A DNA stretch of 64,000 nucleotides, from contig NZ_JBHRZT010000032.1 in assembly GCF_042649685.1 (NCBI RefSeq), positions 62,001-126,000 of the forward strand. Reading direction: 5' to 3'. Positions 1-7,693 of the stretch are shown here, one piece after another. Position 1 is the first letter of the stretch. The number at the start of each line of letters is the position of its first letter. This DNA is from Bacillus_BA songklensis (lineage in GTDB: Bacteria > Bacillota > Bacilli > Bacillales > Bacillaceae_H). The notes below the pieces were generated by a model, which saw only the letters and a program-made list of their open reading frames with translations, did no database searches and had not been told where the DNA came from. A program made the position numbers and the translations under genes.

Positions 1-133
1 CTTCCAACAAAAGCTAGAAGGGGCTACATCATTTCTCTTCTATTGCAGGGCAGATACTGGATCGAATTATTTGGTCGTAATCGTGATTTTTAGAGAATAT
101 GATGGAATGAAATGGTAATGGAGGAGTGATGAC

Positions 134-319
134 ATGAAAAACATTCTTCGTACAGCAGTTGAAAGAAGAAAGCAATACCTCATTCATAAGCTCATTCATT
201 TGGGGGCGTATGAACGGAAAGATTGTCACCTGTTAAATCGTAATTTAACAGACCTGGAGGAGGAGTATAAATACATGATGGAGCAAGAAAAGGGGGAAAT
301 AGGGAGAAGATTGACTTAA
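134..319 (+). CDS. Fur-regulated basic protein (FbpA-like)
   Basis: A 61-residue basic protein that I place in the FbpA family. In B. subtilis, small Fbp proteins assist the iron-sparing response together with the FsrA small RNA. Seen here are the family-like N-terminal block AVERRKQYLIHKLIHLGAY and the later NLTDLEEEYK block, with no membrane segment or signal peptide. The ATG follows a strong GGAGGAGTGATGAC ribosome site. I looked for a Fur box upstream and found no convincing 7-1-7 repeat, so iron control is not shown by the sequence. A terminator-like hairpin follows at 372. A different short Bacillus protein family remains possible. Confidence 0.65.
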   Translation: MKNILRTAVERRKQYLIHKLIHLGAYERKDCHLLNRNLTDLEEEYKYMMEQEKGEIGRRLT

Positions 320-371
320 GCCGAACAGATCATTGGAAGTTGCCTAAATGGTACGTATCCGGTAAGATGCA

Positions 372-422
372 AAAAGCGAGGGAACCCTTGGTTTACCAAA
401 GATTTCTCGCCTTTTGTTTTTT
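372..422 (+). terminator. Terminator after the FbpA-like gene
   Basis: A two-part hairpin: an outer GCGAG/CTCGC stem enclosing CTTGG-TTTA-CCAAA, followed by a T-rich run. It lies between the small basic protein gene and the convergent TetR gene. Confidence 0.65.
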
Positions 423-541
423 ATAAGAACGGCGATGTTAACTAAGATTGCATATAGGATACAAAATGAGGTATTTTCTCTTCATTTGAAGACTTTAACA
501 TCATTTCTAAGCCCCTCAAGTAAGCTTTGTGAGCGAGAGTA

Positions 542-1180
542 TCACGCCATGTTGGTTCCATCATTCCTTTTATCTAGCCCGGCTGCTTTAAAAATGCCCA
601 GATTCGTCAATTGAGTCAATTGAGAAGCCATATATTCGGGCGTATAACTCATTCCGCTTTCTAACCAATAAATGATTAACCCTAAATAGGAAGAAGAAGC
701 GTATGTACTTAAAAGATCTTTAGGAACGATGAGTTGCCGATCATCCGGCTGCAAGTTTAACTGGCGCTGGTAGACGGATTCACGAAGAATTTCCACCATT
801 CGTCTCCAAAAACCGGGCCGGCCCCGTTTGCTGAGCATGGTTTTATAAAAGTCGGCATGTTTGCTGATTTGTTCGAACATGCGAACAAAGATGGAGTATG
901 GTTTTGTCGTTTCATCCAGTTTGTATTTTTTTGCCTCAGGTATGTAACGGACGGCTTCCGAAAATTCCTCCAATATTTCATTGATGGTTTGCTCCAGTAA
1001 ATCGTGTTTACTATGATAGTGGGAGTAAAAAGTGGCTCTATTTACATCTGCTCGTGATGTAATGTCTTGGACCGTGATGAGCTCAAAGTCTTTTTCCATA
1101 ATCAGAGAAATAAGAGCGTCTTTTAATAATTGGCGTGTTCGTTTAATACGACGATCAATATTTTCAGTCTTATTCAACAT
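542..1180 (-). CDS. TetR/AcrR-family transcriptional regulator
   Basis: A 212-residue one-domain TetR-type repressor. The N-terminal helix-turn-helix covers about residues 12-58, with the diagnostic VNRATFYSHYHSKHDLL block. The C-terminal half (about 80-190) is the variable ligand-binding domain. The ATG is preceded by AAGGAGAG. It is transcribed away from the HlyD-MFS-HlyD efflux genes, and a 24-base palindrome between the two transcription units fits a shared operator, so it most likely represses both its own gene and the pump until a substrate binds. The ligand cannot be read from the sequence. Confidence 0.9.
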   Translation of the reverse strand: MLNKTENIDRRIKRTRQLLKDALISLIMEKDFELITVQDITSRADVNRATFYSHYHSKHDLLEQTINEILEEFSEAVRYIPEAKKYKLDETTKPYSIFVRMFEQISKHADFYKTMLSKRGRPGFWRRMVEILRESVYQRQLNLQPDDRQLIVPKDLLSTYASSSYLGLIIYWLESGMSYTPEYMASQLTQLTNLGIFKAAGLDKRNDGTNMA

Positions 1181-1229
1181 TTTGGCTCTCCTTGTACTTT
1201 ATTTCACAGTTAAACAACACAACAACCCT

Positions 1230-1253
1230 TTATCGTTGGTTAACCAACAATAA
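1230..1253. promoter_or_regulatory. Palindromic operator for the TetR regulator
   Basis: A 24-base inverted repeat made of TTATcGTTGGTT and AACCAACaATAA with one mismatched pair. It lies about 50 bases upstream of the tetR start, between it and the efflux operon. Symmetry, length and position fit a TetR-family operator; binding is inferred. Confidence 0.7.
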
Positions 1254-1487
1254 AGCCGAAACTATCGGTTGTTTGTTTTCCATCTTTAGATATAATTACA
1301 AACGAAATAAACCAGTAAAATCTTCCTGCAAAACTCTTAATCTGATAGTGCTAAATTTATATTTTAAAGATAAGTGTGGCCCGTTTCAATAAGGGAGAGT
1401 GAAATTTTGGGGGAAATGCTGGTGATGGGAAAATGAAATTCTGTGATTTTCAGCGGATGGGTTAATCAAGAACAACGATGAGGTGAA
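1254..1487. other. Efflux-operon leader region
   Basis: AT-rich intergenic DNA between the palindrome and the first adaptor gene. A further partial half-site (GGTTGTTTG, about 1268-1276) resembles the inverse of AAACAAC just left of the palindrome. I see no unambiguous -35/-10 pair, riboswitch or ORF. GAGGTGA just before the ATG at 1488 is the ribosome site. Confidence 0.35.
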
Positions 1488-2144
1488 ATGATGAAGCGAA
1501 AAATAGTATTGATGATTTTATTTGCGGTCATGATCGCAAGCGGGGGGAGCATCGGTTATTATTACTGGTATCAAGGTTCCCATTATGTCAAAACGGAGGA
1601 TGCGCGCATTCAGGGAGATCAATACAAGGTGATGCCGCAAATTCCTGGGGAAATTACGAGCATTGATGTAGGGGAAGGCGATCTACTTCAACAAAATGAA
1701 GTCATCGCCGAACAGGATTTGGCGAATATCGATCCTAGTATGATCAACAAATCGATCATTCGTGCACCGATCAGCGGCAATGTCATAAAAATTTTTTCAA
1801 AAGAACACGAGACTGTTGCACCAGGGCAAGCGATCGCTTTAATGGTCAATATGGACGAGCTGTATGTGTCAGCGAATATTGAAGAAACGGAGATTGGAAA
1901 AGTAAAAGAAGGCCAGCTAGTTGACATTACAATCGATACGCTGGATGGGCAGATGATTCAAGGAAAAGTCCGAAAAATCGGCCAAGCGTCCAATTCTGCT
2001 TTCGCCCTTGTTCCGGCCGTGAACACAAGCGGGAATTTCAACAAGGTGAAACAGCGTATTCCAATTGAAATCGCCATCAGCAAACCGGAAGATATGAAAC
2101 TTGTTCCCGGAACAAACGTTGAAATTAAAATCCATATTTCATAA
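1488..2144 (+). CDS. HlyD/EmrA-type membrane-fusion protein (short form)
   Basis: A 218-residue adaptor with one N-terminal membrane anchor (about residues 5-25) followed by the biotin-lipoyl-like and beta-barrel parts of HlyD/EmrA proteins. It contains the typical TEDARIQGDQYKVMPQIPG entry block and an IRAPISGNVIKI return strand. It lacks the coiled-coil hairpin of longer members, resembling the short YhbJ-type proteins of Bacillus. Adaptors of this class partner an MFS exporter, and one starts 14 bases downstream. Spacing and direction imply one operon under the TetR palindrome. Confidence 0.85.
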   Translation: MMKRKIVLMILFAVMIASGGSIGYYYWYQGSHYVKTEDARIQGDQYKVMPQIPGEITSIDVGEGDLLQQNEVIAEQDLANIDPSMINKSIIRAPISGNVIKIFSKEHETVAPGQAIALMVNMDELYVSANIEETEIGKVKEGQLVDITIDTLDGQMIQGKVRKIGQASNSAFALVPAVNTSGNFNKVKQRIPIEIAISKPEDMKLVPGTNVEIKIHIS

Positions 2145-2158
2145 AAGGAGGGGTAGAT

Positions 2159-3673
2159 GTGGCATCAACTGCAGTTGCCGCTCCTTCTTCCGCTGAATCG
2201 TCAAGAGAACGCTGGCTGGCGCTACTTGCGATTATTTTAGGAGCGTTTGTGGCTATTTTAAATAACAGTTTAATTAACGTCGCCATTCCAAAGCTGACAA
2301 GCGACTTAGGATCGACGACGTCCCGTATTCAATGGGTACTGACAGGCTATATGCTGGCCTCAGGGGTCATTATCCCGATTACGGGTTATATGGAAGAGAG
2401 AATCGGCTACAAAAAATTTCTCCTGCTCGCCCTGGCTGTGTTTACAGGAGGAACCGCCCTTTGCGCTGTCGCTTGGAGCGACACCTCTCTGATTATCGCT
2501 CGTGTCATTGCAGGAATAGGAGGAGGAGTCATCGGACCTCTTAGCATGACCATCATTTATAAGGTGATGCCGCGTGAGCAAATCGGAACAGCTCTCGGTT
2601 TATGGGGAGTGTCGGCCATGGTGGCCCCCGCTGTCGGACCGACATTGAGCGGGTACTTGATTGAGTGGTTCAATTGGCGCTTTTTGTTCATTATTTGTAT
2701 TCCGGTCGCGCTTTTTGCCATGATGATGGTATCCATTTTATTGAAAGAGCCCGCCAAAACGAAGCCAAAGCCGTTTGACTTTGTTGGTTTTTTGCTGGCG
2801 GCGATATCGGCAGGAACTCTTCTATATGCATTGAGCAACGGCCAGACAAAAGGGTGGACTTCTTTTGAAATTGTAGCCCTTCTTTTTGTCTCGTTCTGGT
2901 CACTCATTTTTCTTTTATTTGTTGAAAAACAAGTGGACAATCCGGTCATTGAGCTATCTTTGTTCAAAAATTTTGTCTTTGTTTTAAGTATTATCGTTTC
3001 AAGTCTTGTTATGGTCGGGCTGTATGGTGTGATGTTCATCATGCCGATTTACTTGCAAAACATTCAAGGCGTGACCCCGATCAATACGGGGCTTTTGCTC
3101 ATGCCGCAGGCAATTTGCATGGCGTTTATGATGCCGGTTGCTGGAAAATTATTTGATAAAGTAGGGGTTGTTCCTTTAGGGCTTACGGGCCTCTCTCTTA
3201 TGAGCGTCACGACATATGAGATGCATCAGCTGACAGCTGATACGCCGCATGAATGGCTCATCCCGTTGTTAATGATACGCGGAATCGGTATTGGACTTTG
3301 TATGATGCCTTTTTCGACTGCGGGAATGAATGCAGTCGAACCACATCTTGTCGGGAAAGCATCAGCTGTGTCCAATTTGATTCGGCAAGTGGCCGCTTCG
3401 ATGGCGATTGCCGTGTTTACAGTGATTATGCAGCAACGGACAGCCATGCATTTTCAGCATATGACAGACTCCATTCCAGCTAGTTCCGCTCAATCTGTGC
3501 AGGGATTGCTTGGAACTTCATGGTCAACAACATTGGCGGGATTGATGCAGCGTGAGGCAACAGCACGGGGGATTGTCGATACATTTATCGTTTCGGCTAT
3601 TCCGCTGTTTATTTGCCTTCCTCTCGTATTCTTATTCAAGAGGAAAAAAGAAATGAAAGCAACAGAATCTTAA
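2159..3673 (+). CDS. DHA2 (14-TM, EmrB/QacA-type) MFS drug exporter
   Basis: A 504-residue major-facilitator protein with about 14 hydrophobic segments, the EmrB/QacA layout. Proton antiporter landmarks are the LNNSLINVAIPKL segment after helix 1 and the motif-C-like APAVGPTLSGYL stretch in helix 5. The start is GTG, chosen because AAAGGAGGGG lies at normal spacing and the overlapping ATG at 2157 is out of frame. Neighbours on both sides are membrane-fusion adaptors, so it is the pump of an envelope-spanning multidrug or toxic-compound exporter. Substrate unknown. Confidence 0.9.
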   Translation: MASTAVAAPSSAESSRERWLALLAIILGAFVAILNNSLINVAIPKLTSDLGSTTSRIQWVLTGYMLASGVIIPITGYMEERIGYKKFLLLALAVFTGGTALCAVAWSDTSLIIARVIAGIGGGVIGPLSMTIIYKVMPREQIGTALGLWGVSAMVAPAVGPTLSGYLIEWFNWRFLFIICIPVALFAMMMVSILLKEPAKTKPKPFDFVGFLLAAISAGTLLYALSNGQTKGWTSFEIVALLFVSFWSLIFLLFVEKQVDNPVIELSLFKNFVFVLSIIVSSLVMVGLYGVMFIMPIYLQNIQGVTPINTGLLLMPQAICMAFMMPVAGKLFDKVGVVPLGLTGLSLMSVTTYEMHQLTADTPHEWLIPLLMIRGIGIGLCMMPFSTAGMNAVEPHLVGKASAVSNLIRQVAASMAIAVFTVIMQQRTAMHFQHMTDSIPASSAQSVQGLLGTSWSTTLAGLMQREATARGIVDTFIVSAIPLFICLPLVFLFKRKKEMKATES

Positions 3674-3692
3674 GGATAGAAAGGTGAAAGAA

Positions 3693-5381
3693 ATGAAAGA
3701 AGTCAGCATCAAAAAAGCCATGGGAATTCTTTCGCTTGGCGGCTTATTGGTTGTCTCGGGGTGCGGTGCAAGTGCCCAGCAGACATTCAAATCAAGTTCA
3801 CCTGTATCTGTTGAGGTGAGCGGGGTGCAAGAGGGATTGATCGGAAACGGTAAAGTATATGCCGGTACGGTCACTCCAAGCGAAGAAGTGAAGATTATGT
3901 CAAAAATACCTGGAAAAGTCGTTGATATGCCGGTAGAAGTCGGAACAAAGGTTAAAGCCGGTCAAGTACTGCTAAAGCTTGAGGACAAAGATTTGCAAAA
4001 TTCTTTGGATAAAGCGAATGCAGCAGTAGCGGCAGCGGAAGCCAATGTGGAATCGGCGAAAACGGCACGCGAAGCAAGCATCGCCCAGGCGGACACAGGG
4101 GTTGTACAATCAAAAAGCGGTATGGTCCAGTCAAAAAGCGGTATGGTTCAATCGAAAAATGGAATAGTTCAATCAAAAAACGGAATGGTTCAATCAAAAG
4201 GCGGTATGGTCCAGTCAAAAAGTGGAATCATCCAATCGGAAAATGCCATGGTTCAAGCGCAGGATAACATCACGAAAGCGCAAAGTGCGGTCATACAGGC
4301 AGAAGACGGTGTCAAAGACAATGCCATCACATTGAAAAAAGCGGAACAGGCATTGAAAGACGCCAAAACGAACCATGATCGTATGAAAGGATTGTTTGAA
4401 GAATCGCTCGTTTCAAAAGTACAGCTCGAACAAGCTGAAACGGCGCTTGTGAATGCACAAGCAGCTTATGATAGTGCAAAAGTGGCGAGCCATACGGTTC
4501 AAAATAAACTGGAAACGGCGAAAAAGGCATTTACAGCTGCACAAGAGGCATATGCGAATGCAAAAGAAGCGTATACGAATGCAAAAGAAGCATATACGAA
4601 TGCACAAGAGGGCTTCGCCAATGCCCAAGAAGGCTACACTAATGCCCAGGAAGTCTATGAAACGGCAAAAGAAGGTTACGATACAGCATCTGAAGGGTAT
4701 GCGAGTGCCCAAAAGCAGGCGGAAATCGCAAAAAGCGAATCGGGTATTAAGGCAAGTGAGCAAATGCTGAAGCAAGCGCAAGTGAATGTCAAAGCGGCAA
4801 AGGATGCTCTTGATGATGCAATCGTGACTTCTCCCATTAATGGAGTGATCGGCGCCAAATATGCAGAAAAAGGTGAAATGATTTCCAACCAAGCTCCTGT
4901 TCTTGTATTGGCAAATTTCGATAAAGTGAAAGTTTTAACATATATTCCGACAAGCGAGATCAACGAAATTGAACAAGGAAGTCAAGTGCAAGTCAATGCC
5001 ATTGATTTTGACTTTACCACCAAAGGGGTAGTAAAAACGATCAGCCCTTTCGATGAAAAAGGAAAAGGCTATCCCGTTGAAGTCGAAGTTCCAAATCCGA
5101 ATTTTAAGTTCAAGGCCGGAATGATTGTTGACCTTCGGTTAATTCCAAAAGGTGCAGAGCAAGGTATCCTCGTTCCCGTGAAAGCACTCGAACGTGAAAA
5201 GGGAAAAGCGTATGTTTATGTAGTAAGAGGCGACAAAGTAAGCCGCCGGGAAGTCAAGATCGGTAAAAGGGAAGGATCCTTCATCATGGTGAAAGAAGGT
5301 CTTTCCGAGAACGACATGATTGTGACAAGCAACTTGGCATTGTTGTCAGATAGTGCAACAATCAGTTATCGTAAAGAATAG
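3693..5381 (+). CDS. Lipoprotein membrane-fusion adaptor with expanded coiled-coil hairpin
   Basis: About 562 residues. A lipobox-type signal (LLVVSGC) predicts lipid anchoring outside the membrane. A lipoyl-like half-motif follows (VTPSEEVKIMSKIPGKV), then a very long helical hairpin, then the second lipoyl half (VTSPINGVIGAKYAEKGE) and the beta-barrel and membrane-proximal domains, as in AcrA/MdtA adaptors. Each arm of the hairpin contains eight tandem seven-residue units. The ATG at 3693 has AAAGGTG upstream; an in-frame GTG at 3684 is an alternative. It follows the MFS gene directly and is the last gene of the operon, so it probably works with that pump, perhaps reaching through the thick wall. 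Confidence 0.85.
   Translation: MKEVSIKKAMGILSLGGLLVVSGCGASAQQTFKSSSPVSVEVSGVQEGLIGNGKVYAGTVTPSEEVKIMSKIPGKVVDMPVEVGTKVKAGQVLLKLEDKDLQNSLDKANAAVAAAEANVESAKTAREASIAQADTGVVQSKSGMVQSKSGMVQSKNGIVQSKNGMVQSKGGMVQSKSGIIQSENAMVQAQDNITKAQSAVIQAEDGVKDNAITLKKAEQALKDAKTNHDRMKGLFEESLVSKVQLEQAETALVNAQAAYDSAKVASHTVQNKLETAKKAFTAAQEAYANAKEAYTNAKEAYTNAQEGFANAQEGYTNAQEVYETAKEGYDTASEGYASAQKQAEIAKSESGIKASEQMLKQAQVNVKAAKDALDDAIVTSPINGVIGAKYAEKGEMISNQAPVLVLANFDKVKVLTYIPTSEINEIEQGSQVQVNAIDFDFTTKGVVKTISPFDEKGKGYPVEVEVPNPNFKFKAGMIVDLRLIPKGAEQGILVPVKALEREKGKAYVYVVRGDKVSRREVKIGKREGSFIMVKEGLSENDMIVTSNLALLSDSATISYRKE
4101..4268 (+). repeat. Eight 21-bp tandem units (VQSKxGM heptads), hairpin arm 1
   Basis: Eight consecutive 21-base units inside the adaptor gene encode VVQSKSG, MVQSKSG, MVQSKNG, IVQSKNG, MVQSKGG, MVQSKSG, IIQSENA and MVQAQDN. 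Synonymous changes between units show that the DNA has diverged while the heptad has been kept. Confidence 0.9.
4548..4715 (+). repeat. Eight 21-bp tandem units (AYxNAKE heptads), hairpin arm 2
   Basis: Eight 21-base units encode AYANAKE, AYTNAKE, AYTNAQE, GFANAQE, GYTNAQE, VYETAKE, GYDTASE and GYASAQK. The array lies on the return arm of the predicted coiled-coil hairpin and equals the first array in length. Confidence 0.9.
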
Positions 5382-5415
5382 TGTAATAGTGTACGTGATC
5401 GAATCATAAGCGAAC

Positions 5416-5455
5416 CACCCGTTTCCTGTGTGCCAAAAAGGGAACGGGTGTTTTT
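5416..5455 (+). terminator. Terminator of the efflux operon
   Basis: CACCCGTTTCC pairs (one G-T pair) with GGGAACGGGTG across a 13-base loop, followed by TTTTT. It lies just after the last adaptor gene. Confidence 0.85.
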
Positions 5456-5691
5456 GACATTAAAAAAGGACCTCTATTCTTATATAACAGAAAAGAAACT
5501 CATGAAATCTTATTTGATTCGAATTGAAAGAACAGGATTGGGAACTGTACCTTGTTATCATTACGGAGAAATTAAGAATGAAAGAGATTGCTTGAAAGAA
5601 TGGCAATACAGCCAATATTTACTCCTATCATTTTCGAGAAAATTCTTTCATAATAAAATTCTCATAATCCATTACATAGGAGGGTGCAAAA
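5456..5691. other. Intergenic region before the CAP-protein gene
   Basis: AT-rich DNA between the efflux terminator and the LysM-CAP gene. A reading frame crosses it (5430-5810) but overlaps the terminator and the start of the CAP gene and has no credible ribosome site. I see no promoter I would defend; GGAGGGTG before 5692 is the ribosome site of the next gene. Confidence 0.4.
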
Positions 5692-6300
5692 GTGAAGAAG
5701 CTTCTTGCTATTTTAATAGCTTTATTTGTATTCATCCCGCTTCAGTCAGCAAGCGCTGCCACTCAGTACACTGTTCAGTGGGGAGATACAATGTGGAAAA
5801 TTGCTGCTAGATATCAAGTGGGAGTATCAGAGATTTTAAGCAGCAACCCGCAGATCAAGAATCCGGATATGATTTATCCTGGACAAGCAATCAATATTCC
5901 TGATTTAAGTCAAACGAAACAGTTTGAACAGAAAGTGATTCAGTTGACGAATCAGGAGAGAGCAAAATACGGGTTAAAACCGCTTGTTGCAGATTGGGAG
6001 CTTTCTAGAGTTGCTCGTTTCAAGTCAGATGATATGCGAAACAAAAATTATTTTTCACATACTAGTCCTACATACGGTTCGCCGTTTGATATGATGAAAA
6101 ACTTTCGTATTACATATCGCAGCGCCGGCGAAAACATTGCGGCGGGACAGCAGACGCCTGAAGCGGTCGTTCAAGCTTGGATGAACAGTTCAGGACACCG
6201 TGCCAACATTTTAAATCAAAACTTCACTCATATCGGTGTTGGGTACTCGAAAGGCGGAAGCTACGGAGTGTATTGGACACAAATGTTTATTTCAAAATAA
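5692..6300 (+). CDS. Secreted LysM-CAP (SCP/PR-1) domain protein, YkwD-like
   Basis: A 202-residue exported protein. Residues 1-23 are a signal peptide ending in SASAA; residues about 25-70 form a LysM wall-binding domain (YTVQWGDTMWKIA...NPQIKNPDMIYPGQ); residues about 78-200 form a CAP domain. The four-part CAP cavity signature is visible: His123 (FSHTSP), Glu147 (AGENIA), and the SSGHRANIL block with His169. GTG start with GGAGGGTG upstream. LysM fixes the protein to peptidoglycan; CAP proteins of Bacillus have no firmly known activity. It stands alone between two terminators. Confidence 0.9.
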   Translation: MKKLLAILIALFVFIPLQSASAATQYTVQWGDTMWKIAARYQVGVSEILSSNPQIKNPDMIYPGQAINIPDLSQTKQFEQKVIQLTNQERAKYGLKPLVADWELSRVARFKSDDMRNKNYFSHTSPTYGSPFDMMKNFRITYRSAGENIAAGQQTPEAVVQAWMNSSGHRANILNQNFTHIGVGYSKGGSYGVYWTQMFISK

Positions 6301-6360
6301 AAAGAACCTTTTCCATCAACTTGTTAAGAAAACGAGTTTGGATGGATAGGTTCTTTTTAC
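6301..6360 (+). terminator. Terminator after the CAP-protein gene
   Basis: AAAGAACC and CCATC on the left pair with GATGG and GGTTCTTTTT on the right. A long interrupted stem ends in a T run immediately after the stop codon. Confidence 0.75.
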
Positions 6361-6532
6361 TTGTAATGAAATTTAGTGCATTCCTTTTTTGTGACGATTT
6401 TACACCAGATACTAATATGAGATATAATATCTATGTATTAGGCTTCTTAAGCTCTTCCTTTATGATTGTGCTATAATTTTATAGTGTCTTTGTCATTTGG
6501 TGAGAAAGCCAAGGGAAGGAGAATGATATATC

Positions 6533-7285
6533 TTGATTAAACTCAAAAATCCTTTTACGGATTTATCAGCTAAAACAGGTAATGGCCGGATCAATGTTTT
6601 AATTCCGGCAGCAGTTGCCATTGTATTTTTATATATCGCGGCGATGGACCTTGTATTTTTCCGTTTTATGTTATTGTTATTTACATTTAGTTTAGTCATT
6701 TTAGTATTCTTGTTATGTAAAAGAGTGAATCACTTACTCGACAAATTTCCGCTGGATGAGGCAAATGATGAAGCACTTGAAGCGCAAAATTCACATGACC
6801 GCTTCCATCATGAAAGCCGGCAGGAAATAGCATATGATCGGAAGCATGAAGCAACGGGAGAGGCATTCCATCCATTCGAGACTGATGAAAAACAAGTGTT
6901 GGAGGAGCTTTTTGATAAAGCACGCTTGAAAGAAGAGGAAAAAGAAGCCTACAGAAAAGTAATAAGAGGGGATGCAGCGGAAGTTTCCCATATCAAACAA
7001 GAATTACTCGTTTTGAAAAATGAGATTCAACAGGTTGTAAAGGAAAAAACCAACCTGCTATTAAAAAGAGACCATGACAGGGAACAAGTGGTACGATTGC
7101 TGCAACCTGAATTTATTATTGACAGCTCTTTTGAAGAACTTAATCAAAAGTTTGAAATGATGAGACATCAGCTGTCTCCGGAAGTCGTCCAATCACTTAA
7201 GGAATCCAATTACATCGATGAAGACTTCAAGTTTACAAGAATAGGCTATCGAGAATTGATCAAAACGGCCAAAAAAGTCCATTAA
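6533..7285 (+). CDS. Membrane protein with two TM helices and a coiled-coil cytoplasmic domain
   Basis: 250 residues that I do not recognise. Two adjacent hydrophobic helices (about 20-38 and 41-63) form a hairpin with almost no loop. The remaining ~185 residues are charged, with probable coiled coil around 130-195 (DKARLKEEEKEAYRK onward) and the tail ending YRELIKTAKKVH. The start is TTG, chosen because AAGGGAAGGAGAATGAT sits at good spacing. A scaffold or regulatory membrane protein is possible, but no motif names a function. It is a single-gene unit followed by a terminator at 7353. Confidence 0.7.
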   Translation: MIKLKNPFTDLSAKTGNGRINVLIPAAVAIVFLYIAAMDLVFFRFMLLLFTFSLVILVFLLCKRVNHLLDKFPLDEANDEALEAQNSHDRFHHESRQEIAYDRKHEATGEAFHPFETDEKQVLEELFDKARLKEEEKEAYRKVIRGDAAEVSHIKQELLVLKNEIQQVVKEKTNLLLKRDHDREQVVRLLQPEFIIDSSFEELNQKFEMMRHQLSPEVVQSLKESNYIDEDFKFTRIGYRELIKTAKKVH

Positions 7286-7352
7286 CCGTTTTTAGATATG
7301 TGATAGATTCGAAACAAGAAAGACTGATATACCTTTGATTGCCGGCACAAGA

Positions 7353-7398
7353 GGGTATCTTGATGTTATTCATCGGATAACATCAAGATATCCTTTTT
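7353..7398 (+). terminator. Terminator before gapN
   Basis: A 17-base stem, GGGTATCTTGATGTTAT paired with ATAACATCAAGATATCC, with a short loop and a following TTTTT run. Confidence 0.85.
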
Positions 7399-7444
7399 CT
7401 GTTTGGAAAATTGCCAAAAAATGCTGATAATGCTAGGGTTTCAA

Positions 7445-7458
7445 TGAAAGCGATTACA
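7445..7458 (+). promoter_or_regulatory. Candidate cre (CcpA site) upstream of gapN
   Basis: TGAAAGCGATTACA fits the published cre consensus TGWAANCGNTNWCA at every defined position. Its centre lies roughly 85 bases upstream of the predicted gapN transcription start. Sites upstream of a promoter usually serve CcpA activation, as at ackA and pta. Activation here is inferred. Confidence 0.65.
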
Positions 7459-7502
7459 AATAAACTAAAAATAAAAAATATTCAAAAATATTAAAAAAAG
7501 TA

Positions 7503-7531
7503 TTGTGCAAAAAGTACACTCCTGCTAGAAT
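7503..7531 (+). promoter_or_regulatory. SigA-type promoter of gapN
   Basis: TTGTGC and TAGAAT are separated by exactly 17 bases, with a TGC extension before the -10 box and an A-rich run upstream. The start would lie near 7538, just before the CggR-type operator. Confidence 0.65.
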
Positions 7532-7565
7532 AAAAAAACATAAGGGTGAATTTTTTTGGATTAAT

Positions 7566-7601
7566 CGGGACATAATATGTCTTGGTGGGACTAATTATGT
7601 C
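7566..7601 (+). promoter_or_regulatory. CggR-type double operator in the gapN leader
   Basis: The sequence reads CGGGAC(N6)TGTC(N4)TGGGAC(N6)TGTC. The published B. subtilis CggR operator is CGGGAC(N6)TGTC(N4)CGGGAC(N6)TGTC, so every spacing is identical and only one base of the second copy differs. It lies downstream of the predicted start point and upstream of the ribosome site, as in the gapA operon, where CggR blocks transcription until fructose-1,6-bisphosphate releases it. Confidence 0.8.
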
Positions 7602-7693
7602 CAGGGTAAATCCTGAACAAATTTTCATTATCTGAAAATACCGAAAATTCATTCTATTATAATCTATTTCCACTCATAATTAAAGGAGGATGT

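Noticed and set aside
60..133. Search for a Fur box before the FbpA-like gene
   Set aside because: No 7-1-7 TGATAAT-type inverted repeat is visible in the available upstream bases.
2557..3042. 161-codon antisense frame within the MFS gene
   Set aside because: Antisense shadow of a well-supported membrane protein gene; no start signal and no family resemblance.
4101..4268. Regular 21-base units considered as a CRISPR-like or other repeat array
   Set aside because: There are no spacers; the units are in frame and code for heptads of a coiled coil.
4413..4892. 159-codon antisense frame with repetitive Cys/Ile/Phe content in the adaptor gene
   Set aside because: It is the antisense reading of the heptad repeats; the regular composition is a by-product of the 21-base units.
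5430..5810. Open frame of 126 codons between the efflux operon and the CAP gene
   Set aside because: It starts inside a terminator stem, has no ribosome site, and its last third overlaps the CAP-protein signal peptide in another frame; the cysteine-rich end is the antiphase reading of that gene.
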